DNA of 64,000 nucleotides from Aptenodytes patagonicus. Taxonomy: Eukaryota; Chordata; Aves; Sphenisciformes; Spheniscidae. A program made the translations under genes and the position numbers. This document shows, in pieces, positions 40,601 to 52,642 of this stretch. The first letter of the stretch is position 1. Every line of letters starts with the position of its first letter. The DNA is taken from contig NC_134956.1 of assembly GCF_965638725.1 (NCBI RefSeq), forward strand, positions 558,001 to 622,000, read 5' to 3'. The notes under the pieces were generated by a model. It saw nothing but the letters and a program-made list of their open reading frames with translations, was not told the DNA's origin and searched no databases.

Positions 40601-42718
40601 GGAGATGACGCTTTGAGCCTGCTTTTATTTTACTTTTATATACTCATTGTGCCAGATCCTTGTCATGCTTTTTAGCCCTTGCTGTGGTTTGTTGTTTGAA
40701 TGTCACCGTGCTATTTGAAGTTTAATTGCTCTGCTAGCTGCAAGACCCTGGTTTAATGTGTGTTTTTTGTAAGTTTGCAGAAGGTACAGAGTTGTTGGTG
40801 ACACTGAGAGTCACTACAAATCATGTAGCTGAGGCAGAAGAAGGAGGAGGAAGCTGCGCTGTGGCACTTCATTCCCCAAAAAGTATTTGCATGAACAGAC
40901 ACAACTTCACAGTCTCCTGGTCCTCGCCTCAGCCTTTTGTGCATGCCAGTGAGTTGATTTGGAGAGGAGAAGTTTGATCTCAGCCGTGAACCAGATAACG
41001 TGGAACTTCTTGCAACAAAAGGGAATTGCACAGCAAGTATGTCAGGGCAGTATGTTTCTGACAGTACGCTAAAAAGCTGCCTTGACAGCAAGCCGTGGAA
41101 AAGCGAGCCATTAGAAACACGTGGTAATAGTATGGTGTTTGTATAAAAAAGTAAGAATGTAACTGACATCCTGTTGTGCCTGTAGAATTGCAGCTCTCTA
41201 TGCAGCATCAATAGCTGTGTGTTCTTGTTTGAATAGGAGTGACACTGGCACTGGAGAAGTTGTTAGTGCGTGATGGTCGCACTGGGAGGTTTTCCTGAAC
41301 CTTCCTGTAAATGCTGTTAGTTATATTGCAGAAAAAAGACATGGTATAGAAAGGGCAAGGGCTGTGCATAGGTGTAGTGCATCGTGCCAAAGTTTTCTGG
41401 CTCTTTTCCTTCATTCTTTTGTTTATCTTCTCTAAATTGCAGGGCACAAAGGGCTGATGGTTATGTGTTTTCTGGTAGCCAAAATACCGTAAAACCTATG
41501 CATTTGCTTTAAATGGGGGTGTGGTGGGGGTGGCAGTGTTTTGTTTTTGTTTTCTGTGCTGCTTGGTTATAAAGTGCTGTACTGACATTGTAACACTTAT
41601 TTCAGACACGGTCATAGACGTTCTCTTTCTAAATCTGATAAGGGCACAGTAACCCGTGAAACCAGCCTGTGCCTGTATCTTAATCTAGGGACTATAGACA
41701 AGCAGCTGTGGGGAAAGCTGTGCTCCTGCAAAATCCATTGCTGTCAAGTTGGAAATGATGCCTAAAACAACAGCAAGTCTGGGTTTGTGTATTTGCAGAG
41801 GTCTGGGTTAATAGAAAAAGATGTGTTTTATTTGTATGGGTATTTGAGTGTACTTCTGTGGTAAAAATGTACTGCTTTTTGAATGCCCTTTCTCCTCACT
41901 CCCGCGTGAAGTGAAGGTAGAAGTCCTTCCCTAAAAACTTCATGGCTCTTTGGCAGAGCTGCTGTTCCTGATGTTCCAGTTCTGTTTCAGTCTGGGCAGT
42001 TTCCACTGGGCAAGTTGCTGAATTCTCCCATTAGACAAAAGGCAGCAATAAACTCTTGGAGGGCTGGGTGATGTTAGGGCCAAATCACTCCAGCTCAGTC
42101 AGCCCCCTGCTTTGCCTGGCTGCGTGAGCTTCTCTGCATCCCGTCCCACCCCATCCCACGCTGTGCTGCAGTCCTCGGGTGCTAAGCAGCAGGCAAAGAC
42201 CAGCCCTGTGCTGTATACCGGTATCGGTAATGTACATAATTTGAAGCCAAATTTATGTGCTTTTACTGTTCTACATCAGAGAGAACCTCTCTCTATGAAA
42301 TACATGTTTACATCAAAAAATTTATAAAACACATTAGTTTTAAACTCCATAATCTGACTTCAGAAATGATAGAAAATTTCTCTTCAGTGAATTATCAACT
42401 TTAGGACTGTATTTGATTAAATATCCATCAATGCTTGACATCTAAATAATTTAGAACCTTCTCCCTTTGGAAAGAGAGAGGCAGCACGAGTGACCAGCCA
42501 GGAGTTCAGATGTGTGTAATTTTAAGTGGATAGGTCTTTGAAAGTGCGTGGCTATGTTGTGTTTCCCTTATAGGTAGTTCAGCTTTCTAAAATTACATGG
42601 TGGTGGTAATTTTATTTTAGCTATTTTAACCACTGTTAGGAAAATGAAATTTACAGAATTTAAAAATGGCTTGCTAATTAACTGCTGTGGTTTGTTCTCT
42701 GTATTATTTTATCTCTAG

Positions 42719-42861
42719 ATCAGTCGTATTGTCATCGGCTGCAGCACGACATGTATTTTCTTACAAGCAATAGCCGACTGAATGAGCAAGTGGTTGATAA
42801 AATTATTCTTCAGCTTAACAGAGTCTACCCCCAAATTCTTACCAATGCGGAAGCAGAAAAG
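42719..42861 (+). CDS. CARD19: CARD19 exon 2: first half of the CARD
   Basis: With exon 1 this gives MADQSYCHRLQHDMYFLTSN then SRLNEQVVDKIILQLNRVYP and QILTNAEAEK, exactly 50 residues. It matches human CARD19 through LT--RL-EQ-VD-IILQLNR-YPQILTN-EAEK. Tyr39-Pro40 is retained, the pair reported to form a cis peptide bond in the human BinCARD crystal structure. Cys7, one of the three oxidised cysteines of that structure, is also retained. The acceptor is TTATCTCTAG ending at 42718; the donor is GTAATT at 42862. Phase 1 in, phase 0 out. Confidence 0.97.
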
Positions 42862-44805
42862 GTAATTTGATGAATTTTACTCTATCTGAATGTTGCATTG
42901 TTTTCGTGGATCAGTAGCTCATCTGCCCTCTTCCCGATTTGACTCTTGTGCCACACGCAGCCAATCTTCCTCACCTCTTACTTGCTGACCAGTTGTATCT
43001 GGGATCTCATATCAGAGAAGTCACAGGGCTGGCACATTCCCTGTGCCAAGCGGTTATGAGAGAGGGCTCTCTCTTCAGCAGCAGCTTAATGCCGTGGTCT
43101 CTGCCATGACATCTGACGCCGTGCATGCAGAAGCACACTATCTTATAACCACTCTGTGGACAGGATTGCAGCCATCGTGTGACCAAATGCCCTGCGTCCC
43201 TGCCTCCTCACATGAGTCGGTGTGGAGTGTCATGTCAGATGATCTGTGCTGCATCCAGCTGTGTCCACAAAATCATCTATATTAGCTTAAACAGTTTTAG
43301 TTGCTGATTAATGTGATTAATAACTCGTGAGTATTGGTAGAGAAGGGGGGCATTAGTCCCACTTAGAAGTGTGGGAGCTGTGGGAATTGGATGGAGTTAG
43401 TATCATCTTCCAGTGGTGCTGCTATGTATGGAGGAAGGCTGCCCTCCCTGGCATGATGCTTTCAAAAATGGGTAGCTGTTTTTAGGGAGAAAGATCTTTT
43501 TGTGTGGAGTGAAAGTTGAAGTCAGTTAAAAGCTTCCCAGATCCTACTTATACCAGTTTGTACTTGCCGTCTGCTGACTTCATTATCTGCACAAGGCTTG
43601 GGGTTTTGATATATCAGTATTTTAACATTATGAAAAATAAGTCTAATTCTGTCATAATCAAACTCCATGGGGACGAATAGTGTTTTGGTGGTGTAGAGCC
43701 GTGCTAGATCATCAGCTGAGCCAGTCTAGCCACTCAGTTATGATAAACAGTGTGACATGCACAATTAACGATGATCTCATTCCCTCAACAGCTTCAAAAT
43801 AAACACAGAAAGAATCTGTGAAACATAATTTGTGACTTCTGCACTTAACAGACAGAAATGAACTGCTTTCTCATAGGTCCAGGCAAGTTTCTGTCAACTC
43901 TATTGAGTGTTTAGGAAGCTTACAATCTCAGCTACATCCGGTAGACCTTGTGGGAATTTTGTCAGAATAAGGAGTGTTGTGTAAGGTATGTTGCATTCCT
44001 GTCCCCCTAGAGCAGGAATTGATCCTAACTAAGTGTACTGCAAATGTTATCTGCTGTACTGGTCTGAAATACAGTGCTTTGCTGAGAATGGCTTTGGACG
44101 TTTTCCAAAGAAGCTGAAATCAGTTTGATGTGTGTAAGGCTAGGTATGTGTTTTCATTCTCTTTGTACGGTCTCCTAATATTCATCACATTTTGGACTAC
44201 GGAAAAAGAGTACTTTCTTCTGCAACTGCTTGCCATGCTGCCCCAGTAATGAGAATTTGTACGTGTTGCACTGGGTACGCAGCAGTTAATTGTGCTGGAA
44301 ACAATGAAACATGTAATCTTGGGATGATGTACGCTCCAATATTGGGACTAATATAAGCAGTATAAAGTACCTTTTTGGGTGATCATTACTAGGCAACTAA
44401 GGAAAAACTTGAAAACAAAACTTTATTATGTAATAAAGATTTGTTGATATTTTCTGTCAATAGCTGTCAGAATGAAATTGTAGAATAGCAAGTACCATGT
44501 TAGTTGGAATGCAGAGAAAACATCAAATGGAGAGTAGCTGTCACTTTATCAGGACAGGAAAAAGACTGAGGGAGGGCGGAGGCAATATGCTCCCCATCAA
44601 GCAGTGCTGACCAGATGGAGCTCAGTGTCTTGAAGACTGCTGTGCAATGCATGTCCTTTTTAGGTTCCCCTCATTTTTTTGGCCCATTCTTTTAGCAAAT
44701 ATAAAACAAGCTCCGTATCTTCACTCCCTGGCATACTGTAAAGTGATGTAGAATTGATCTCCAGCTGGTGTAATCTCTCTTCTGATGAGTGCTTTTCTCT
44801 TACAG
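42862..44805. other. CARD19 intron 2, non-coding
   Basis: The intron runs from GTAATT to CTCTTACAG. No repeat or RNA gene was recognised; the open frame near 43043 is chance. Confidence 0.85.
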
Positions 44806-44959
44806 TTCAGGAATCCAAAGGCATCACTCCATACCAGACTTTCGGATCTGATAAAGCACCTTCAAAAGAAAGGAGACAGACACTGTCAAGAGTTTTACAG
44901 GGCTCTACAGATCAATGCTGAACAGCTGTATAATGACCTGCCAAGCAGGAAAATCTTGA
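44806..44959 (+). CDS. CARD19: CARD19 exon 3: second half of the CARD
   Basis: The exon reads FRNPKASLHTRLSDLIKHLQ, KKGDRHCQEFYRALQINAEQ and LYNDLPSRKIL (residues 51-101), closing the six-helix CARD that binds BCL10. Human has FRNPKASL-RL-DLL-HLQ and D-CQEFYRAL, so the match is close. Cys77 is kept, but the residue matching human Cys63 is Ser here (RLSDL). The chosen donor GTAAGT at 44960 leaves phase 1 and joins exon 4 in frame. A second GTAAGT 13 bases downstream is out of frame with exon 4. Read-through would add about 23 residues and stop near 45030. Confidence 0.96.
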
Positions 44960-45314
44960 GTAAGTTGATTTGTAAGTTGATTGAGTTGTGGATTTCCTCA
45001 TCAGTGTATTACAAAACCTCATTCAGATGAGGTTTAGGTTATTTAAATAATTCTGGGGGTATACATTAATTCCTTCTGACTGGAATTTTCCAAAAGCTGT
45101 AAGGGGATTTGACTGCATGGTTTTTATTGTTTGTTGACTAGTGTGGGCAGTCTAAAACTCTTTGATTATTTTGAAATACAAAATATGTCTTCAAAACAGT
45201 TTAAGTGCAACATGTAAGACAGTGATATAACTTGTATGAAGTACAATTTCTCTTTTCATAACCATTGCTTCTTAATGGCTTGTTTATTTCCTCTGTGTTT
45301 ATTCTGACTTGCAG

Positions 45315-45415
45315 CACGTAAGAACATTACAAACCTCAAATTTGTTAAGCTCAAAACTCTGGTGGCCCAGAAGCTTGGCTTTGCTTCAATCCGTAAATCT
45401 CCTAGTTGTGTCTAG
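45315..45415 (+). CDS. Possible alternative terminal exon of CARD19
   Basis: A strong acceptor (T/C-rich tract ending CTGACTTGCAG at 45314) is followed by a frame that is open when joined in phase 1 to exon 3. It would read TRKNITNLKFVKLKTLVAQK then LGFASIRKSPSCV before TAG at 45413-45415. The product would be a 134-residue soluble CARD lacking the membrane anchor. Human CARD19 has a shorter-expressed isoform (BinCARD-1) that also diverges right after the CARD, and its divergent part begins with a slightly similar RKFHITN string. No poly(A) hexamer lies close by and the frame is short, so this may be coincidence. Confidence 0.3.
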
Positions 45416-45673
45416 TTTAATGTGAAACAAACATTCATAGGCCCTTGCAATGATGAACTGTGATATTAATCACTTAGGGCTTGTTTTGTGCAGCTGGCAG
45501 GCCTGACTGATGTCCGTAAAGCTGCCCCCCAAATATACATGTACGTACTTCAGAAGGACTGAGGCTCAAATAGATTTGATTCTGTACCGCAAAGGAGCTC
45601 ATTTCTTTAAGGAAAAGTATCAAGCCTGACTTGCCAGCCTGGGGTAATGCTTGCTATGTGTTGGTGTTTCTCT

Positions 45674-45698
45674 CCCCCCCCCCCCCCCCCCCCCCCCC
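45674..45698. repeat. Poly(C) run of 25
   Basis: Twenty-five uninterrupted C lie in the sense strand of CARD19 intron 3, preceded by TCTCT. It is a hotspot for sequencing and polymerase slippage, so the length is uncertain. Confidence 0.9.
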
Positions 45699-48398
45699 AA
45701 CGAACTGGAGAAAAGAACCATGTTCCAAATGGATGGGAAATACGTTCAGGCATCCCACGTACTGAAATGACTGAGGAGCTCAAAGGAAAGCTCCCACATT
45801 TAAGTTAATGAAGCTGCAAAGGGATTGCAGTTTAAGAAATCCTTATAAAGTATCTAACAACACTAATGCTTGACCAGTCAATTGATTTCTAGTTGTAAGA
45901 AACTCCACAGTTAGGTGCCAGGGGAAATTTTAGACATGTGGGTCGAACTCCAGTGAGATTCAAACCGTTACACCAAAAGTCCATAGGTTTAAAAAAACAA
46001 TTAGACCTCTCTTATTTCTGGAGTGAAAATGGCACATAAAATTGTAATTACCTTTGAAGATACTGAGTTGTCTAGCTTCGTTTTGCCTTTCATTTTGAAG
46101 GAAAAGCTTTGTATCTACCCAGCACAAATATGTACCAGTGGAAGACTGCACCATTTTCCTGCCTGCACAGGGAGGCTGCAAAGTTACCCCAGGTCTTCAT
46201 GTCCCATACCCGAACCCTCTTGAACTGGGAAACTCTGGGCCCATCCCTGCCTCAGAATCTCAGATGAGCTTTGATTCAGCCTTGCAGCAGCTTTAAGGCA
46301 GTGCTTTTGATCTAATACTCACCTTGCAGAAGTCATGCCCTTGGAGGGAACAGGCTCTTAAATCAAATAGTCTTGGATCAATCGTTTTTACTTGGGTGGA
46401 GCTCAAGAGCAACAGGTTTTTCTGCCAGGCTGACTAGAAGGCAGCAGACAGCCTATATTAATTAAGAGCAACTTAAGAAGTCTTAGTGTAGTCACTAAGA
46501 ATAAAATTTCAAGAGTGTATTGATGGTTCGAGAGTTTAAGCTCTGTTAATGTTCAATAACACTTACCTTCTACAAGCCGTTTCTGAAAATGTGTCTTAAT
46601 GCGTGTACACAGTAGCCAAGGACTGACTTAGATCCCATATAGACAGTCTGAGTTCAGCTGGGTACTAGAAATAGCATACCTGTGACCAAGTTCATCCGTA
46701 CCCGTAAAACTCACATTGGAAGCTGTGCAGACGTTGCGAAGATGAACTCTCAACACTGCCTCATGCTGTTGGCACGCCTGGACAAACCAGCTGAAAGGAA
46801 ACTTGCATAGGGTGCCTGCGTGATGTTTTCACTTTTATCTAGAGCATAAACGCGCTCGTCCTTGCACCTGATTTACATGCTTACTTCTGAGAGCTTTTAC
46901 TCAGGTAGCCACGTGAGTAGGCAGGGTTAGGGCTTCTCATGTTCAGACTGCGCATAACAAGCACATGTGCTAGAAGTGCTTCACAGAAAAAATAGAGCTG
47001 TTTGTGGTGCCCCAAAACTGTTTTGCTGCTGTTGCATTATGCAAAGGGACTCCAGTAACCATCATAAATCATTAAATTCTCTGTATCTCTTATGTTACCA
47101 TTCTCAGAACAATGAGAATAATTTAAATAACTGAGTTAAAATACTACTCCATTGTGAGATTCTGCAGTTTCCTTATATTGACCTGAGAAGGAAATAATGA
47201 GATAATTGTGTTTGCTGCTTCTTATGAGTTCTGTAACTAAAACAAATGTCTGCATTCTGGATTGAATGGTTGATAAACATCTGTGCAGCATTTTAAGCTA
47301 AAACTGCAAACAATTTTATTCTTCAGGAAAAGCTCCCTTTTCAATATGAGGTGTTATTTCTCATTTAAGTGAACTTGAACATTTTGAATATTAAAGGCAT
47401 TATCCTTCCAACCTCTAACATGTACAATTTTTATGTTACTCAAATGTTACTCACAGTAGTAGTTGTTAAATTTGTCAAATTTAGCACAGAGCATTTACAG
47501 AATTGACACTAGAATTTGTAAATGTGAGGAAAAAAGGGAATCCCTACCACTGGGACTTTGTTCTAAATGCAGATTGAACTGAAACAAGCAGCATTATAAA
47601 CAACTGGAGAAATTATCGGTGAGGACACTGATGAACTATGGCCAGGACAGAGTTCTGTAACGTTTTCTACAGAGGAAATCCTTTCAAAGATCTCTTTCTC
47701 ATTTTTAAAACAACTTTAAAATTTGTGCTAGAACAAAATTTCTTTGCCTCAAGTATAATATTGCAAGTGAAATGTTCAGTAATGTCTCAGAATTCCCACT
47801 AGAGGGTGGGTAAGGCACGTGGCATGGGCAGCTTCAGAGCTATTGAAGCCAAACGGGATCTTCCAAGTGACTCGGAAGATGTTTTTATTTCTCTCAACGC
47901 TGACACAGGCTAGAAAGGTAAAGGATCAGATCAGCCCCACGCAGCGATAGCCTGACAAAAGTGCAGAGATTTGACTGTGCTCTTCCTGTGAAGTGTGAGG
48001 ATTTCTTAGCTAGAGGGAAGGAGGACATCCCTCAAAACAGGCAGGCTATGTAAGATCGCCGTTGACACAGAGTGTGCCATGGAGGCTTTGCGGCAATCCT
48101 TTCTGCTTCAGTGACTCTCAGGCTTTGCAGCAAAGCGCTTCAGATGTTTCTGTTCTGCTTGAATGCCATGCCCTGTCACCCCACCGAGAAGGACGTATTT
48201 AGCATGGGAGACCGGTGTTCACCGACTGTTCACTGTGGGCTGACAGCGGGTCCCCTTTGCTGACTTGGTGTACAGGGCGGTTTTCCAAGGCACCTCACCT
48301 AGCTCCAGATTGTCACCGAGAAGAAGGAAATCAGATGAAACCAAACAGTCTCAAATTCTTCCCTACTGACAGCCAAATTTGGAGCTCTCACTTTTTTC

Positions 48399-48400
<2 letters not shown>

Positions 48401-48427
<27 letters not shown>
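48401..48427. repeat. Poly(T) run of 27
   Basis: Twenty-seven T follow CTTTTTTCCC in CARD19 intron 3. It could be the reverse complement of a retroposon A tail, but no retroposon body was recognised to the right. It could also be a simple repeat. Confidence 0.9.
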
Positions 48428-48431
<4 letters not shown>

Positions 48432-49292
48432 CTCTTGACCACAAAGAGGTTTGGCCAAATAAGTTGTTTTGCAGGTTCATGATGCATTAAAGGAAATTCG
48501 TTCCTCTGCCATTTGTGGTGACAGTGGTGTTCTTTGGTGTTGTACACATGTTCTGCAGACAACGTTATCTCCACATCTGTATGGCAAAGGCACCTCTAAA
48601 AGAGCTGCAGGTCTTTCTGCCCAAAGCAGGAACTGCTTTATTGCTGCTAACTACTGAACACCTTGTCTTAAGGTCAACCTCCTTTTCTACTAGAATTTGC
48701 AGAAAGCTAGAGGCAAAAATTATTTGCGCCAAATGTTAGCGTGTAGTACCTACAGACTTCCAAAGAAGCTGTACGGGTCTTTAGCTGAGACCAGGATTTA
48801 GATAGAACAAACTGCTTGGCGCAGATTATTAAGTGCTTCATCTGCCAGATACGTTAATGCCCAGAGATTTACTCAAGAACAGAAGGAATGGTGATGAATT
48901 AAATTATAGGGGTGTTTTCAGATTAGCACATATATTAACAAATAGTTTGTATATATTACAATGAAAATTTCTGGCATTATGGAAGGATTAGTTCTTGCTT
49001 TCCTCACTTGGGAAACAAGTGTAATGTTATTTATGTGGCGAGTGCTTAACCAGATCAGAGGTGTTGCTGCAGCTATTTCTAGTTGCATTCAAATGACACT
49101 GTGCCTATGTCTTTTGATCAACATATATCCGGATTTAACTATAGCGATGATTTACCTTTGGAGGGGTTAATATTTTATGTCAAAATTGGATATTTTTCTG
49201 AAATGTGGTGTTTTGCACAATTTTGCGTGTGCTGATTATGTTTGTTGGCTTGAGCTGAGTACTAACTTTTCATGTGTTGCTTTTATTTCTAG

Positions 49293-49352
49293 AAACCACA
49301 GATTCCACAGAGATAGACACTGACAAGGAGAAATATATGCTAAATGACAGGG
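49293..49352 (+). CDS. CARD19: CARD19 exon 4: linker between CARD and membrane anchor
   Basis: A 60-base exon reads KTTDSTEIDTDKEKYMLNDR after the split codon from exon 3. It is an acidic, Thr/Ser-rich linker, probably flexible. The human isoform 2 linker occupies the same place and also ends in an NRG-P motif just before the membrane segment (bird NDRGP). Joining to exon 3 in phase 1 and to exon 5 in phase 1 keeps one frame, which supports the exon despite low conservation. The acceptor is TTATTTCTAG ending at 49292; the donor is GTAAAT at 49353, weaker than the others. Confidence 0.88.
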
Positions 49353-51237
49353 GTAAATAAATGCATACAGTGTCACCGGATGGAATGGCTTTTCAGATTA
49401 TGATGCAATTTATTTTATCATGTAATTTGCATTTCATGTAACAACCAATTTGTTTTATGATGTCTTTACTGTCACAAGTTAAGTGGAATTAATGGAGGAA
49501 AACATACTGAGCTGCTGTGGAGGAAACCAGTGCCAGGAAATTCAAGAGACTGTAGAGTTTAATCAATATTTACAATGGTATTTTTACTTACACAGTTATA
49601 GCTAAACTCTTCATTTCCTATGATTTCTTCAATGCTTGAATAGTAAGGTCTATTCAGCTGCTGCTGCTGTCATTTTGCATAAGGCCATCAATAATTTTTT
49701 TTATACAACTTTCAAATTTTTTCAGTTTTTTTCAAGCTTTCAGTTTAAGTACAAATCATTTGAAAACACAGACAGAAAGAAAGAGGACCAAGGGTGAACT
49801 TAAATATATTCTCCTTAGGAAAACGTTGGTTTTTTTCCCCTTCCTCTGTTCAGTGCCTCGATTAGAGGCAAATATTTTATTCGCTGTAAGATATTTTGAA
49901 AATGAATTGAAGATCGGAAAGAAAGCTGAAGAATTTTCAAAATTTATAATGAACTCTTTCATCATTTAAGTTTAATTGATATCTTATTTAGAAATTTGGA
50001 TACAACTGTGGGAGAATAAGAGCACCTTCTATGAACTGTGCCTTTTTGCCAGTTTTCCCCTGAGAGAAAACCGAAACGAGGGGCAGGAACACAGTTTAAC
50101 TCAATGCGTATTTTTGCCTGGGTTGTTGTTATTTTGAACACTGAACCGAATTGCTATTCAGATTTTTCACATCGCTGCTGCTGACTGCAGCATAACAGTA
50201 CAGGAAGAACAGAGAAAAGTGTTTGGAAATAAGAAAATTAAGCACTCTCTGTTCTTACTCATGCTGGTGAAGGAGCTGGCCGCAGACTGGAGATTGTCCG
50301 GCTGCTAGCCACCCTCGTTGGGAGATTACATCGAAGGAGCAACCAAGTCCTTGCTCCTTTGCTGTTTCTCCAGCGTCCTCGTCCGTGTGGTCAGCTCCAC
50401 TAATTTCTTAGTCTGCAGTACATTTGTCCTTAAATTGACAGGTGCAGTTTAATTGTAGCTATAGTCATAGCGAAGTAGTAAATACAAATAGAATATTAGA
50501 TAATAAAGAAGCAGATATAAATCTTTATGAGGTTTTGTCTGTGGATAAGTATGAATTAGAAAGGTTTTATTGAACATCAATACTGAACATCAGCGTTAAA
50601 CTGCATGTAATTCCAGGCAGGCACATGAAGGAAATGTTTCCAGTGGGAGATGTATCTTAGGTGTGCGTGTGGCTCTGCATTTCAGCTTCCAGCAGAACTG
50701 TAAACAGGAACAAGAATATTTGCTCTTGTCATGAAAGTGGAATTTGTGGAACATCTGTGGGGAAAAAACAAAACCCTAAAAATCTGCTTCTAAGGGGCTG
50801 CAGTCTCATATGACGTACTCTTACCCACAGGCAGTGCACTGGCCCCGTGGGGGCTATTTACAGAGTAAAATGCCACACTGTGGTGAGGTCCCGGTAGGCT
50901 GGTTAGTATTTTGTTGTAGGGTTTAAAGGGATTTTTGCACAAAGTTTTAGAGTCAGAAAACATCTAAGGAAGCTTTCACTTAAATTTCATAGGATATAAC
51001 TAGATGAACAGAGGCGAACAGTGAATGGTGTCAAAGCAACTGTAGTAAAAATTAATTACAGTATCGTAAATGTGCTTCATAGTACATTAGCTACAGAACA
51101 TACATAATTGTGAATGTGTTAGCTTCATTTGAATACACTTAATTATGCATATTAATAGCAATTGATGATTTATGAACTGAGCTAAACTTCCACTGCTCTC
51201 TTCTGTCTTAATGTGTTTCCTTTTTCGTTTTCTTTAG
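49353..51237. other. CARD19 intron 4, non-coding
   Basis: The intron runs from GTAAAT to TTTCTTTAG. It is AT-rich; open frames at 49756-49969 on both strands are chance. Nothing else was recognised. Confidence 0.85.
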
Positions 51238-51309
51238 GTCCAGTGTTTTTCCTCGCTTGTTTTAGCGTTGCTGCAGGATTTGCATTATTTTGGTATTGCT
51301 GTAACTCAG
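51238..51309 (+). CDS. CARD19: CARD19 exon 5: transmembrane segment
   Basis: The exon encodes GPVFFLACFSVAAGFALFWY followed by CCNS and a split Gly/Asp codon. This is a single hydrophobic helix of about 20 residues, equivalent to the human segment with LA-L-LAAGLALLLYC. In human and mouse this helix anchors the long isoform in a mitochondrial membrane with the CARD outside the anchor. A Cys pair ends the helix here. The acceptor is TTTTCTTTAG ending at 51237; the donor is GTAATC at 51310. Phase 1 in, phase 1 out. Read-through past the donor would add a spurious tail and stop near 51401. Confidence 0.95.
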
Positions 51310-52642
51310 GTAATCTACTCCGGTGTTTATTCTCTTGGTTGCCTTACTTCAGCACGGGGCGGGAGAGCAGCGTGCCTCTTGATCTAACATGGCTTACTTA
51401 ATAGAGCGGGTCAAGGTGTCATCATTCATTAATGAGGTTAGGATACAAATTGCGCTTCAGACATGCCGAGATGTAAATAATGGATCGTTTGCCTACAGCG
51501 GAAGCCACAAACAGGGGCTCTTTTTAAAGACAGTAGTCATGTGAGCCCCTGTTGCTATAGCAATGGGTCGTGATTCCCAGCAGTCATGAGACAGACCCAA
51601 ACCTTCTGGCTTCCGCATCCCTCGGGAGCTGGTTGAAGCGTGACCAGTGCCAGGGCTGGAGGCCGCTGGCTCGATTTGCTGAGCCCGAGCAGGTACAACC
51701 GTTGCCCCTGTTGCTGGCTCTGGGTGTTAGCTCTCCCTGTCGGCTGAAAGTCGCCGGCTTCACAGCAGCCAGCAGAGCAGAGCTCCCGCTCCTCTTCACG
51801 TTCCTACCTTCCACTCGCCCAACGTTGCTGTGAGAGCGGCAGCTCTTAGCAGAAAGTGTGTTGATGCATCCACATGGATCAACTTCAGCGAAGCCGAGAG
51901 TCAGTGCTAGTGGGAGAGATCCAGGGGGAGAGAGTAGCTGATTCAGAGGTGTCACTTTCTCTCGAGTCTTCGCATGGTGCTGTGGGACGTGCCAGTCTTC
52001 ACGCGGTAGATGGGGAGCAGAATCCAAACTCCATTTTGGTTTAGTGCCTTCTGCTCCTCATACCCCGGTCACAGCAGTTACAGTTGGACATTGTTCTTTA
52101 CTATTTTTTTCCCAGAGCTGTAGGCTACAGTAGCACCAGTTCGTGGACATTTCAGGTGATGTGGGAGTCTGGGCTGTGTTATCCTTCACTCCCAGATCAG
52201 AGTCCCTCAGCTGCACTGTCCATGGAGTCAGGGTTTAAGGCTAAAAGGGAACCAATAGACCTTCAAGGCTAATCCGTGTGTTTCCTTAGCTGCCGTCACT
52301 TCCCTTCAGCAGGTTCAGTCACCAGCATTTAATAGAAGCATTTTCAGAAAAGCATTCAGGGACTGATACCAAAAAAACAGAGAATCCGTCACTTCCCTTG
52401 ATCCCAGTTAATTTTCCATAGCATTAGAAGTGTGTGTCTTAGTTGGAACTGGTTTCAGCTCCAGCCTATCATTTTTGTTAAGCCTTTCTCTACCAGATGG
52501 CAGAGCCCCTTTAGCCCCTTGTTTCTGTGTCAGCTGACACTTCATATTTTCTCCCTGTGGAGGTCCTTGTGCCTCAGGTCAGCTCTCCGTCTTTATTTTT
52601 GCTAAAATTACCAACTAATCTCTCCAAGCCTTTTGTTCCAAG

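Larger units (their letters stand above)
35181..42718. other. CARD19 intron 1, about 7.5 kb
   Basis: The intron runs from GTGAGT to TTTATCTCTAG. It starts inside the CpG island and holds a CR1 fragment (36062-36397), an antisense solo LTR (37066-37634) and a 17-base T run at 38571-38587. No additional coding exon was recognised. Confidence 0.85.
44960..49292. other. CARD19 intron 3, about 4.3 kb
   Basis: The intron runs from GTAAGT to TTATTTCTAG. It holds a candidate alternative terminal exon (45315-45415), a 25-base C run (45674-45698) and a 27-base T run (48401-48427). No other feature was recognised. Confidence 0.85.
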
